A DNA stretch of 64,000 bases from Thuidium tamariscinum (Eukaryota; Streptophyta; Bryopsida; Hypnales; Thuidiaceae). The translations under genes and the position numbers were made by a program. Shown here piece after piece: positions 12,186 to 24,200 of the stretch. Positions within the stretch are counted from its first letter, which is position 1. Each line of letters starts with the position of its first letter. The stretch is taken from positions 19,925,386 to 19,989,385 of the forward strand of contig OX344752.2 of NCBI GenBank assembly GCA_947034885.2, in the 5' to 3' direction. A model generated the notes under the pieces. That model made no database searches. It had not been told where the DNA came from and was given only the letters and a program-made list of their open reading frames with translations.

Positions 12186-13579
12186 CTATCATATTTGCTT
12201 TTAGAGCCCAATTGCTTTTAGAGTAGACTACGTTATATACTTAGTGTGAATTTATGACAAGTTGGTCACGATTTTCATTAAATTTTAAAGACAAATAGAA
12301 AACAAAGCTTAGGATTAAACTCAACCTTGTACTACTTCAAAATATTCCAAGAAAATAGCAAAAAAAAAAAGGAAAAAAAATAGTTGGAAAAAAGCCAAAC
12401 TAATATAGATTAAAGGTTGGATTTATAAATCCCATTGTCAAAATTGTTCATGAAAGTATTCAACACAATAAATAGCTAAAAGGGATGAAATGGATTTCAA
12501 AGGTACAAGAGATAGAATCATCATATATATGTTGGAAAATGGAGATGTGATGGAAATAGATTCCAAGGTACACATCTAACTTTATCTTTTTTTTTCCTTT
12601 TCATTTCAAAATCATTGTTAATTAGAAATTAGGCAAGAAAATTAGCCCTTGTAGTTTGCTAAAATACAAACTTTGAATTGAAGGACAAATAGAGAATCTT
12701 CAAAGGTTTTCAAAAACATCTCAATCTTAGAAAATAGATGAAAAGCATAGAAGATATAGTAGGATGACATTTGATAGTCAATAATAAGTTAGTTTTGGAT
12801 GAAAAATACAACTATTCACCCAACTAGAGTAAGAAAGAATCTCAAAATATAATTACATTTTAAAAAGAAGATCTAAAAGTAAAATTCAATTTTGGCATAT
12901 CAATCAATAGAAATCACTAATATTTTCAAGAATAAATCATAGCTAAAAACTTCATGCAATTTGCTCAATAGGTCCAATTATAAAGGATTTAATTTTTTTA
13001 GAATAAAAAATTAATATTCTACAACTTAAACTAATTAAAAGTTTGAAGGCATCAACTCCAAATTAGAGGTCTAGATTTTTAAATTTGAATTGCTCCCAAA
13101 CATTCAAAACAAATTGGATTGACATAGAGATTTCACCCAAATAATTAGATTTTAAGGGAAACACATTTCAACAAATTTTACTCAAAACAAACATTTGATG
13201 TAGAAGATACAAGCTCCAAAAGTTGCAACCATCTAAATGTAGTTTGGTGAACTCAAATCAAACCTATAAACTTCAAATGGCTTCCAAAAAATCAATATAA
13301 TTTAGCTTTATTTGAATATTTTACCACGTAAACTAAAAAGAGAGACTATAGATAATTTTTCAACAAGCTTTATTGAATTTGGGCATTAGATACAAAAGCT
13401 ATAGTATTTTGAATTGGTCCTGTAAACTATATGAAGACACTATGAGTCAATTTATAAACCAGGGTAGTTTCTTGGGACTTTACCAAGATGGAGCATAGGA
13501 TATAGTTATTCTTAGATTATCTCCTTTAGCCCTCAAAACACCCTAAATCCTTTAGATTAAGGAAGATAAAAAATCAATT

Positions 13580-13908
13580 TACTAGAAGAAAATTGCACTA
13601 TTCATGCCAAAAATTGTGTTAAACTTGTCAAATTTGCGTTTTACTTGACAAAGATTGCGTTGCATTCAATAGAGAAGTATGGAATGAATTTTGTTGAGTT
13701 CTCCCTTTATAATGCAAAATTCTGCATTTCAACGTTCAACACAAAATTCAACAAGTAAAATACAAAATTCAACAAGTAAAACGCAGAATTTTGTGTTAGA
13801 ATGAAAAATTCTGCATAACAAAGGGAGACTTCAACACAATCCATTCCACACTTTTTTTGTTGAGTACAATACAATTTTTGTCAAGTACAATATAGTTTTT
13901 TTCTAGTG
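13580..13908. mobile_element. CACTA-type fold-back MITE
   Basis: The 329-bp element starts TACTAGAAGAAAATTG and ends ...TTTTTTTCTAGTG, so the terminal inverted repeat is CACTAGAAGAAAA with one change at the left first base. It is flanked by ATT on both sides (13577-13579 and 13909-13911), the 3-bp target duplication expected for CACTA elements. The interior is itself a series of inverted segments built on variants of ACAAAATTCAACAAGTAAAA. It encodes nothing. Its termini match the element at 50013-50241. Confidence 0.85.
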
Positions 13909-14097
13909 ATTTTAGCATAAGTAAGCCTCTACCTTTACTTTAGCCTACCAAATCAGCCATATTTAAAGGGGTCACTAGTCCCTCAATAAGCTATATTTTC
14001 TTCTAAGATAGTAAGTTATCATAATAAATGATAGTTTAATTTTTACTTTTGTAAGTTATATATTTGTAATTGGTTGGAAGTACAATTGTGCTAGTAT

Positions 14098-14126
14098 ACG
14101 AGGATGAAAGTGTAAGCATATGAGTC

Positions 14127-14187
<61 letters not shown>

Positions 14188-14362
14188 TAGATATCATGCA
14201 ACCATTGAAGGTGTTTATAATATAAATACCTATAAAATAGGTATTTATAGCATATGTGTATTATTAATACAGAAGGTTACTATAATATACACACTTATAT
14301 CATAATCTATAGTCTTTTAGACTTATGGACTTACACTTCTATGCTCATATAATAGAAACCTT
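14098..14362. mobile_element. Palindromic repeat, family D, copy 2, holding an AT microsatellite
   Basis: The left end (GTGTAAGCATATGAGTCTT) is roughly inverted at the right end (GACTTATGGACTTACAC... GCTCATAT). It shares internal blocks with 12014-12185. An (AT)n run occupies 14131-14183. Confidence 0.5.
14131..14183. repeat. (AT)n microsatellite
   Basis: An uninterrupted run of alternating A and T of about 53 bp. Open frames crossing it are artefacts of the repeat. Confidence 0.95.
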
Positions 14363-14879
14363 CATTGAAAATATATTTTTAGTGAGTTGTATAATTGGGG
14401 ATTCAAATGGCCATCTCCTCTAAATTGGATAGATTTCAATTGAAGGAGCTATGGTGTTTCAAGGGTTGTAGGAGGTGATCTAAATAAGGAGATTGATAAG
14501 TTATGTCATACTTATATCATCTTTACTCAATTAGTTGTCTTATTACAACTTAACTTAGATCTAAAATAGACACTAAGGACTTCATTATCTTCAAATGGCC
14601 ATATACTTAGCAACATATTGTCGGACGTCTATATTTGTTATCTTAACCCCTAAAGGTTTTTGACTTTGTTTTCACCAAAATCGCTTCAAAACTGTTATTT
14701 TTTAGACAACTACCAAATTTTAAGAAAAAAACATTTTTAGACAAAAATAACCATAGGATCTCTTAGAACACAAGTTTAAGAAGATGTCCAAAAAATTTCA
14801 GTAATTTCCATCAAGTAGATTGCAAAAAATTAGAGTTTGAAAAGACAAAAATCATTTTTTTACCATTGCAAAAATCCGG

Positions 14880-15480
14880 GCAGCTGCACTTCAGAAGACC
14901 ATATTTGTATGGAAAAATGTCCAAAATGATTGTAACTCTTTAAATTCATTTTTCAAGTGAAGTTGGCTACATGCTTGAAAATTTTCAGATCATTTGAAAT
15001 TGTACAACATATAGGAAAAAAATAGTAAGTAGAAAGAAGTAGAAAATGAGCCAAAATACTAAATTGTTAACAATTTATTTATAGAGTTAAAAGAAGACAA
15101 TTCCAATGGTTGTAATCTTGTGTTAAACAATATACACCCAATGTTTTTATTTTTTTTCAAAAATATTAAAAATTGAATTAAATAAAGAATTTCAAACTTT
15201 TTTTGTAGTGTAGAGATTCTATAACTAGCCGCAAACTACCTCAAACTAAAAATCCTCATAACTTTTGACTCATTAATCAAAATGGAATGATTCAAATCTT
15301 TCCACTTAGATAAAAATTAAAAAAATAATTTCAAATTTTAATTTCTTAAAAAAATAATTTTTAAAGAAGTTTTTTTTGCTGCCTGAGCTGTCCGCCGAAC
15401 AAAGGAAACAACATATCATGTCATAACTTTTAACCATGTAGTTAAAAGTCATGAAAATTGTTGGGCCTTAAAACCTCATA
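14880..15480. repeat. Right arm of the long, diverged inverted repeat
   Basis: Reverse complement of 10740-11330 in the order described there. The interval between the arms (about 3.5 kb) holds the CACTA MITE and family D repeats but no recognisable transposase. Confidence 0.5.
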
Positions 15481-16258
15481 TATTTGTATATGTGCTAGAA
15501 TTTTATTCCATTACATGTTAAACCTACAACAATCTTGTGGTTGTTTTTTGGCTAATGGGTGGTAGAGAATCTTTTTGTATAGGATAGAAGTGCCATTATT
15601 CATTCTTTGAATATTGTATAAAAAATGGAGATTGTACACAAGAGTTTGACCTCCAATTAGGATCTTTGGTTTAATTTCTTTAAGTAAATGATGTCATATA
15701 ATGCCAAAAGAGATCATTTTTATGGTCACCAACCATGCACTTAAGGATTAGATGTTATTAATTTTTCATAATACTTTTATAAATATATTGTGCAATGTGT
15801 TAGAATAGCCAAAAAGTTGATAAATTAATCATATATATTGTTTGAATGTTAATAGCCAATGAGTTAATAGGTTAATATATATAATTTTTTAATTTTCAAA
15901 AAAGATAATATACATTATTTTTTACATGCTATACTATTCTATATATTTGAAATCTTCTATATTTTGTTTGTAACATATATAGAGGTTGAATTGAAACTTC
16001 TTAAATATCAATTACATTCAAACAAAAATGAATCAATGAAAGAAAGACTTATATGTCAACATGATAAAAAAACAAAAAAGAATTTAGGCTTCCCCCAATA
16101 AACGGAAGGACCAAAATTTAATTTGGAAAGCTTGAGGAGTTCAAGTATGCACTACCCAACCTCCATTTAAACCAAAAACAGTTATAAAACTTAAGTATTC
16201 ATGACACAAAATGTAGTCACAATCAAAGCACAAGTTTATTGAAGCCAGTAACAATGCT
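15481..16258. other. AT-rich intergenic DNA
   Basis: No coding region or intact element recognised. Confidence 0.5.
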
Positions 16259-17805
16259 TTGAAAATTCATAACTTATTCATACAATGTCCAAATAATGCA
16301 TACATAACCTGCCTCCCAGCGTGCAGCCACTTCGCCCCCAACGACGCAGCGCACCAGAACGACCTGGCGGCCTCGCTAGCTCCTGCCTGCAGTTCGATCC
16401 CCACAACAGTCGGGGAAAGCAGAGCTCATTTAAGATGGCACGAGGAGGACTTCAAATCCTCTATCAACCCCTCTCCCCCGGTCCATCAGTCCACCACATC
16501 CCGTAGTTTTATTGTCTTGCATTTACGTCCATGCACGTAATGATCGAACGAAAGAGGGGCGAGTCAGGCGGAGTTTCATGCATTCAATATCTTGCTTGCA
16601 ATTATTTCAATTCCGTCTAACTTGAGTTGTTCATGCATATTTGTGCAACCACAACGTAAATATCTGATCTTGCTCCTGTAAGTTAGTGACGGTACTGAAC
16701 TTCTCCCCGCCACACACAGTCGCTCTAGCTCTTTCACCTGTATCATGTTTTCAAAGCCTGCAAATTTCAAATTACTTGGGAATTTCAAAGCTTGCAAATT
16801 TCAAATTACTTGAGGCCATCTGGGACTCAAGTCAACTTAGTTGGAATCGATTGATCAGGGATATATAGGGATATATATATATATATATATATACAACGTT
16901 ATAGATCGAGCAAGTGTCGTAACACGAAGGTTCCGAATGTGGTTTCTTACGGACTACAGTGTCCGTGAGTCTCCCCTTGATAAGCCCCCCGCCCCCCCCC
17001 CCGCCACAGACTTAAGAATTGATGAACCAGGAGGAGCATTTCCCCTACACAAACAATTGCAGACATTCAAGTGTGCAAGGAAATAATCTGAAACTCCATG
17101 AAACTCTCAAGGTAAGCTTGAGCTAGTACTATTCTGAAGGACCAGCTGCGAGTAATATTGTAGGAGCGACTTGGGGAATTCTCGTGGCTATTCGCGTCAG
17201 TTTTCAGTGATTTAGAATGCCCGATTATTTTTGCTTTTCAGGGTTGTGGTGTGAAGTTTATTAATATGGAAAGATTGATTGCCTGTGTCACGTTAAGCCG
17301 GTAGACAATGATTATGGACTTGGGGCGAGAGAAAACTCCGGCCCTTAGTTGTCTGAAGGGTCTGGAGAGCTTTCTCTCCGCTCTTTTCTGCAGATCAAAC
17401 CTCGAAGTTTGAGGATTCAGGCTAGGGTTTCAACAACAGAAGACGCCGAAGCAAGGCCAAAAAAAGTGACGTACAGTTTTGTGGGGGAGTCTTCACAAAA
17501 TGTAGCCTTCGATCCAGTGACTTACATTTCGGAGCATCCTGGATGTCATATATAGTTACATGCTATGCTGCCTGGAATTGCTTTGCTGACAGACCCAGAG
17601 AGGGTTCGAGTACGTTAGCACTGCTCAGGTGATACACCCCTCTGAAATGTACACCTCCTGTACATCTTTTTCCATGCGCGCGCATCACCATGCTTCTGCA
17701 TTGGGTTTGTGTCAGCTGAACCGTCTTGAATGTTGTCTTGCATGCTGTGAAAGCCAAAGAAGGCCGGGCGGGGGCGCAAGGCCCCTTCACATAAACACAA
17801 GCAAA
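16259..17805. other. GC-richer block without an assignable gene
   Basis: From about 16310 composition rises sharply and CG dinucleotides return. Overlapping open frames occur on both strands without any family signature. A GTTCGATCC at about 16393 resembles an RNA polymerase III B box, as in tRNA-derived SINEs, but no convincing A box or tRNA fold is seen. Also present are a near-exact tandem pair of about 32 bp (TTCAAAGCCTGCAAATTTCA, 16748-16812), a (TA)n run near 16866-16893 and a C-tract near 16986-17001. Confidence 0.35.
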
Positions 17806-18430
17806 TTACATTAATACATCGGGAAGATTAAACTTCCATTGGGTAACTCCAGGGTGACAGAAAACAGGGGCCCAGAGGGCCTCAAACCGCTTCCTAACCA
17901 GATCCAACTTTTCTCTATTCTTAATCCTATTGTTAAAATCAATCCTAATGGCCATCCCCGCATGTATGACGGAAGTCCACACAGCTTTCATTACCCTCTT
18001 CGTACTGAAATCCAGTGTGTTGTAACGCGCATTACAGTGCTCAACCCAAATGTGCCAAATCACATATGATCTGAGTAAATCCCATGGCTGAAAATCATAA
18101 ACATATTTATCTAGTTTGTAGGTGTTACTCCTACTGATTCTGCCTAAGAGGCTTCCTGGAAGCTCCTTATTCTCGGAATATCCCATGTAACACCTAGAGC
18201 TTCAAATTTGAGCCACAGTTCCTTGGCAAACTGACACTCCCAGAATAAATGTTTAGCAATTTCCATGTGGAATCCGCAACCCGGGCAGCTGTGACTGGCT
18301 GCCGGTACTCTCCATGACAGCCACTCTCCCGTAACAACACCCCTGTTTAGGATTAGCCATAACAGCATTGCTGGCTTCCTTGGCCTCGTTGAGCCAAGTG
18401 TTGCATGCACAGCTGGAGCAAAATAAAAAA
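17806..18430 (-). pseudogene. LINE retrotransposon fragment with reverse-transcriptase zinc-binding domain (zf-RVT)
   Basis: On the minus strand, 18410-18144 encodes a typical zf-RVT segment: the pattern W-LILNRGV-TGEW, then CPGCGF, HLFWECQFAKELW. A frame change near 18180 leads into 18186-17806, which continues with WDLLRSYVIWHIWVEHCNAR and ends at a stop. Both parts are what lies downstream of reverse transcriptase in plant LINEs. The reverse transcriptase and endonuclease are absent, and the fragment has a frameshift, so it is a dead, 5'-truncated copy. Confidence 0.8.
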
Positions 18431-18694
18431 TTCAGTAGAGCGCAACTGCAGCTTGTCAATTCTCAAAAGACTGGCATGATCGCCTTGTTCCGAACTCAAT
18501 ACCTTCGGGTACACACCGTCCTGCCTCTGTCACTGATCACACATTTATATTTCGAAACTAGTATTTCTCGTCGACATACATTCTTGTGCATTGTGTATCC
18601 GACGTCAACACAGATTTTAAACTTCATTTCACAAAACGTACAGTACGTGCACATTTTTCACTAGCTACTGGGGACATCAATTTGGGGATGCATA

Positions 18695-19195
18695 TGGTAA
18701 GAACTCGATCTGCGCTTTGTAACACAACGTTAAGAATGTCATTGTCAAGGGTTAGAAGGAGATCGATGAGTGTGTTGTATTGACACATTCCAGGATACAT
18801 TGTTTAGTATATCGCTCTATGAGCAGTGTTGATCCTAGCACCCACAGAATGTCCATTTCACTAATAACAGATATTTCGTTAAAATGGCGGTATTTCTACG
18901 CCATTTTCCCATTCAATTTCTAGGATTGGTATAGATTTCAGACTTCAAGGTCTAGAAATCTAGGAGAGGTATACAGTTTAGACCACATGGTCTAAACCTG
19001 AAAATGCCAAGTTTGTGGCATACCGCCATTTTAACGAAATATCCGTTTAATGGGAACGGTGTGAGAACTATGAGCGAGTTCGTAACACAACGTCAAGAAT
19101 GTCAATGTAAAACATTGGTAGGAGACTAGTATGACCTTAAGACGCAATCTACAGTGCCGTTACAGGATGTCTGTTGATCCCAGCACCTGCTACTG
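18695..19195. repeat. Diverged direct duplication flanking a MITE
   Basis: GTAACACAACGTxAAGAATGTCA with downstream GTTGATCCxAGCACC occurs at about 18718-18845 and again at about 19080-19185. The two copies bracket the MITE at 18868-19045 and lie just before the KCS pseudogene, so they may be a duplicated piece of its former promoter. Confidence 0.5.
18868..19045. mobile_element. Palindromic MITE, family E, copy 1
   Basis: About 178 bp beginning CAGATATTTCGTTAAAATGG and ending with the inverted form (...CCATTTTAACGAAATATCCG), an inverted repeat of about 27 bp. The interior contains the palindrome-like block TTTAGACCACATGGTCTAAA. A second copy is at 53981-54164. The target duplication is unclear. 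Confidence 0.8.
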
Positions 19196-19314
19196 GTTTG
19201 AAACGTTCGTTCGTATCGATAGTGTGCAGTTGTGCGTGGAGAATCACCGAACCAGCAAGAAGAATTGAAAGAGCAGTAACTGGTTCAAAAGTCGTGGCTT
19301 AGAAGCTCAAGTCT

Positions 19315-21568
19315 ATGGCCCCCATTGCGGTGAATGCTGATGAAGCAATTGAGTTTCCATCTCGAGGAATCAGTAACAAAGTGGCGGGGGAAATCGATAT
19401 CATGGTGCGGCAACGTCTCCTTGGCTTCTTGCAATCCATGAACCTCAAATACGTGAAGCTCGGGTACCACATTGTACGTAATGTCGCACGCGCTCTACCT
19501 CTTAACTTCATGATCCCGCTTCTGCTCGCCGTCGCCGCGCGCGGAGATAGGTCGTCTGGGTCATCGCGACTTGCTACAACTTGGTGAGCGTGCTATTGCG
19601 CTCTGGTGCACTCGTCTTCGTGGCCATTCTCTACTTTATATCGCGCCCACGCCCCGTCTACCTCATCGAATTCGCTTGCCACAAGCCCAAGGATGAGCAC
19701 AAGGTCACCATGGAGACTTTCATTGATCGTTCTGTGCAATCGTAGTGTTTCACCGACAACAGTTTAGAGTTTCAGCGTACATAAGATCATCGGCCGGTCT
19801 GGGTTGAGTCAGGAGACGTACCTTCCGCGTGCGCTAATCGACTTCCCGTCGAATGCCTGCATATCTGAAGCGCGTCTGGAGGCGGAGCAGGTGCCATTGA
19901 CGAGCTTTTGGTGAAAACGGGCGTGAAGGCGAAAGACATCGCCATTCTTGTTGTGAATTGCAGCTTGTTCAACCCCACGCCGTCTCTTTCCGCCATGGTC
20001 GTGAACCACTACAAGATGTGGCGCGGGGGAACGTGTTGAGCTTGAACTTTGGCGGGAAGGAGTGCAGCGCGGAGGTGATAGCCGTCGACGTCGCGAGAGA
20101 TCTTCTTCAGGCTCACGGGGAGAGCCTCGCGCTTGTGCTGTCCACGGAAAACATCACTCATAATTGGTACAACGGAAACGCTAGAACGAAGCTGGCGTTC
20201 AACTGCTTATTTCGAATGGGCGGCGCGGCGGTGTTGCTTTCCAACAAGCGATTGGGGAAACGGAAAGCGAAGTACGAGCTGCAAGACACTGTGAGAACGC
20301 ACAGAGGCGCAGAAGGGAAAGCCTACCAGTGCGTGCAACAAGAAGAAGACGCAAACGGGATGGTGGGAATCACTTTGTCGCGGCAGCTCACACAGGGAAG
20401 GTAGCAAGCTTTACTCCTCGAAGCAGCATCGGGCAAAGTGCACTACCTTTCCCACATTCTACTGTTCATGTTCATGAAAAGGTAAAGTATGAATTCATTG
20501 GTTCAGCATGTGATAAAGTGTGAATTTAGCAAACACTTAACATATGAGGCAAACTCTTGTATCTTTCCCACATGCTAAAATATTTTCAGAAAAATGTGAT
20601 TTTATCATATGGTTCTTTGATGAAAACATTATTTCATAAACACTACCAGTGGTGAGACTTTCATGAAGTGTAACAGGGAAATCTCTCACCCATTTCTCCA
20701 TAGAAAGTGCTTCCGTTGTGCAAGAAGTGTATGTTGCTTGGTATCATGTACGATACCAAACTATATAATGTACAATTAATTGTACTATGTAAATAAATAT
20801 AAGATAAAAATATATAACAATATATAATGATGATCTTACCTCTTTTCTACAAGGTGTTTTGGCCCTGCTTTATCCCATCATCATATGGTAACATATTAGT
20901 AGGAAGTAATACATTATCATGTAGTACGTAACTGATTACAAAAAGGTAATGGCCATATTTTTAGCTCCAAGGAGTGCTGTTGTTATTCAGGAAAAATGCT
21001 GGAAACGTTTCATCGATTCCCATGAGGGATTAGACTTTACCTTCCCTGTGTCACGGAGGTTGCGGGGGCCGCTTTGAAAGCGAATATCACCACAGTCGCG
21101 CCGCTTGTACTTCCTCTCACAGAGCAGCTCCTCTTCTTCACGATTTTCGTCACGCGCAAGCTGCTGAACTGGAAGATCAAGGCGTTTATCCCTGACTTCA
21201 AGCTTGCACTTGAGCATTTCTGCATTCACGCGGGGGGAAGGGCGGTGTTGGACGAGGTGGAGAAGAATTTGAAGCTGACGGATTGGCATATGGAGCCGTC
21301 GCGAATGACGTTGTACCGATTCGGGAACACGTCCAGCAGTTCCATCTGGTATGATCTAGCGTACACGGAAGCCAAGGGGCGCGTGAGGAAGGGGAACTGC
21401 GCGTGGCAGATTGCTTTTGGGCCGGGATTCAAGTGGAATAGCGCGGTGTGGCAAGTTCTACGGACTGAAAACGGATCGCCGTTACAGCTCGTGGTCGGAT
21501 TGCGTAGACACGATGCCGATCAAAGTGCCGACGAACCATACGTTCGGGGCTTCCTAGTTTCCTTCTAA
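19315..21568 (+). pseudogene. 3-ketoacyl-CoA synthase (FAE1/CUT1-type KCS) pseudogene
   Basis: KCS enzymes condense malonyl-CoA with acyl-CoA in the ER for very-long-chain fatty acids of wax, cutin and sphingolipids. The reading starts MAPIAVNADEAIEFPSRG at 19315 and shows, in order, the N-terminal membrane region, [94 protein letters not shown] and [14 protein letters not shown]. The catalytic Cys (20063-20065), His (21227-21229) and Asn (21326-21328) codons survive. The gene is broken by a frameshift near 19545, an in-frame TAG at 19743-19745, further small indels to about 20030, and a 660-bp transposon at 20391-21050. The last segment, 21074-21568, is open to a stop but its C-terminus departs from the family. 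Confidence 0.9.
20391..21050. mobile_element. Non-autonomous TIR transposon inserted in the KCS pseudogene
   Basis: The element begins CACAGGGAAGGTA and ends TACCTTCCCTGTG, a perfect 13-bp inverted repeat. TCA flanks it on both sides (20388-20390 and 21051-21053). Taking out the element and one TCA restores the KCS reading frame exactly at this point, which proves insertion into a formerly continuous exon. Subterminal motifs repeat inside (CTTTCCCACAT near 20450 and 20563). A 3-bp duplication and CACxG end fit CACTA-type elements; PIF/Harbinger is the alternative. The 660-bp interior has no transposase. Confidence 0.9.
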
Positions 21569-23250
21569 CCCTAATCCTACTCTTCGAATTCCCTAGCTTT
21601 TAGAGAGTTACATTGATGAAATTTAGCAAGCTCTCTCTCTATCTCTCTCAAGATGCATGGATCCGTGAGATTGCTGGCGAGTTGCAAATTTCCGGAAGCG
21701 AGTCTATTTGATAGGTATGGAGAGACGCTGATTCTTTGGTGTAGATTAAATTGATTGAAACGGAATGCGATCCCGCAAGTAGAGTTGGGATCGAAGTGAA
21801 ATGTTTCCAAGGTTCTTGTCATTTTGCTGAATCCAAAGCTTATGAGTCCTGATGAAGTAGGATCAATTTTCGTCTTCACGTCCATGTGCAAGGGCATGTC
21901 AGGATAACCCTAATCGTCAATATCTGACATCCTGTAAATCTTCTGTACACCAAAATACGTTGATGGTTTCCATGACAGCTGTGTGATACAGTCTATTGTG
22001 AGCAGATGGGTATGGCTTCGTAAGCTTTGGTATTGGTATGGCTTTTGCTTCGTTCCTTCCAAGATTTCGGATTCGATGACAATTCTCGTGTCAGCTATGC
22101 AATCGTGTTGACAGGAAACATTCAGATTTATACATTCTGCTAGAGCCACTTGTGAAGCTGATCGAGAAGCCACTGACATTGATACCGCTGAAGCGTTTCT
22201 GACTCTGATCTCAGAAATCGGAGCCAGAAATCATAGAAACCTTTACATCATCATCATCTAAAAGGTACGTTCCACCTGGTGTTCGGTAGAACTGGGTGTT
22301 AAAAAGATTAAAAAAACTCATCTCTGAAATCGCTTGAACATGTGCTGCCAAAAAAGAGGTTCGGTAAGTTAAATAGCAATAAGAAATTTCGAGATTGTGC
22401 ATTCACCTTGTGTTAATTAGGATACAGCGTCTGTTCACTGCTTCGCCACTATCATCATACACAAGTCTAGCTAACTTTTGAGGTACTTTAAGTATGAGAG
22501 ATTCTTTCTTAACCCCTTTCAAGAATGAGAGCACTAGGATTCCATAATTGTTGCATAGTTTAAGTTTTATCATGCTTTAGTAATCTACATCACCCTCAAA
22601 GGATAGTCTATGTTTATTAATTTTGGAGTCTTCTCAAAAATGTTATTCAAATTCAACGTGTCAAAGTTTGCAAGCATGTTGTCAAACTTGAAGCACCAAG
22701 CCTAGGTTCAAAACTTGAAACCTTGTGTGTTTAAGATTACTTGTTGACACTCAAAGTAAGATGGTATTAAATTAAAAACTCTAAGCTTGATCTACAAAGA
22801 GGATTCTTGTACAAAGTGCTTGCTCAATGATGAAATGTATATATCAACAATGCATAAAGTGCTTACTTTGTTGCAACTTGAATACATTGATGAAATTACT
22901 TCCAATTGAAATTTGTGCAAATGTAGATGAATACTCTTTGTGACATTGAATGTCTTAGAATACATATTACTAATGAGATTGAATGCAAATCTACAATTTT
23001 GAGGGATTCTAATTTATGAAATTATCTCCTAGTTTTTTGTAGGAATTTGAAAAGAATTTCATTATCACCATTTTTATACTTGTGCCACAAAGAATACCAA
23101 CTAGGTTTGGTAGATAAAATAAGGAACATATGTGTAAATGCTAGATATCTATCAAATGAATGTGCTTAACTATTTTATCAGTGGGAGATGAAGCCAAGTA
23201 GAGACACACCAAAAGGTAAATATCTAAACTCCAAATCACACAATATCTAA
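21569..23250. other. Intergenic DNA after the KCS pseudogene
   Basis: To about 22430 the composition is moderate, with a CT-rich run near 21630-21650; beyond that it is AT-rich. Short open frames on the minus strand (21577-21897, 21910-22179) carry no recognisable domain. Confidence 0.45.
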
Positions 23251-23255
23251 AATTG

Positions 23256-23465
23256 GCATTGGCACTCTATGTACATTTCCAAAATCAATATGTACCCATA
23301 TTGAAGTAACAATTTTAATTTTAAGACATCTACCAAGAAGAACTTTGACCCTTCATGAATTTTGCACAAAGTATCCAAATGTTGATTTTTTTGGTGTGTT
23401 GGAACCTCCTTTCATTGACCAACAAGAAAGTAAGAAAATTTTGATCAGTCAAATAAGAGTAACTG
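23256..23465. repeat. Decayed relative of the MITE at 52137-52413
   Basis: It shares TACATTTCCAAAATCA, ACTTTGACC, GTATCCAAAT and TTTGGTGTGTTGGAAC in the same order and spacing with the interior of that MITE. The terminal inverted repeats are no longer recognisable here. Confidence 0.5.
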
Positions 23466-23544
23466 TGCATTAGTGAGTAACTATCCCAACCTTATGGCGT
23501 AGGGCGTAGTAGTTACTTCAATCTCATTACAGGTCCTGCAATCA

Positions 23545-24200
23545 GAGATGCACGAGACCAAGCATCCCAATCCCTGAAACCATCTATCGTACATTTTGAA
23601 AGAGCAGACTTCACGAGGATATACTGCTTATGCTCCAGCCATGTCGACCATGGTCCCGTCGACAAAACTCTTGGTTCTTGTACAAAGTCTTTCAAGGTGT
23701 TGATCGTCGCCAGATTGATTCCAAAATTGCATCATAACTACCGAATGATTTACAGTACCAGTATCTTTGTACACGAAGAAACAAAAGGAATGAAACGGAG
23801 CTACCACCATGACCAGCAGCTCCTGCGCGGTGTCTCACGTAACGACCTCAATTGCGCCAGAGTAGAGATCCACTCGAACAAGCATCATCCCAATCACTGA
23901 AACCATCGTACATTCGGAAAGAAGAGATTTCACGAGGATATATTTGATTACGCTCCAGCCATGGCGACCATGGCCCCGCCTACAAAACTGTTGGGTACTT
24001 GTACAAAGTCTAAGAGGATCGTCGCCAGATTCCAAAATTGCATTATAACTACCGAATGAGTGATTTACAGTATTAGTATCTTTGTACATGAAGAAAAGGG
24101 GGCTACTACCACATTTGCGCCCGCACGGGTTCCATGGCGAGCAGCTCCTGCGCGGTGTCCACAGCACTCTCTCGCAACGACCTCAAATGCGCCAGCGTCC
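23545..24200. repeat. Tandem duplication of the 3' end of the two-exon gene
   Basis: Two direct copies lie about 321 bp apart: for example TACAAAGTCT at 23681 and 24002, with shared stretches such as TTCACGAGGATATA, GATCGTCGCCAGATT and AGCAGCTCCTGCGCGGTGTC. The right copy includes the true 3' coding end and 3' flank of the gene at 24106-25609. The left copy holds a decayed version of the same coding end near 23815-23870. Confidence 0.8.

Noticed and set aside
14120..14305. Ile/Tyr-repeat open frame
   Set aside because: It is the translation of the (AT)n microsatellite.
16259..16540. Possible small gene or tRNA-derived SINE in the GC-rich block
   Set aside because: Only a B-box-like GTTCGATCC could be found, with no proper A box, cloverleaf or conserved protein.
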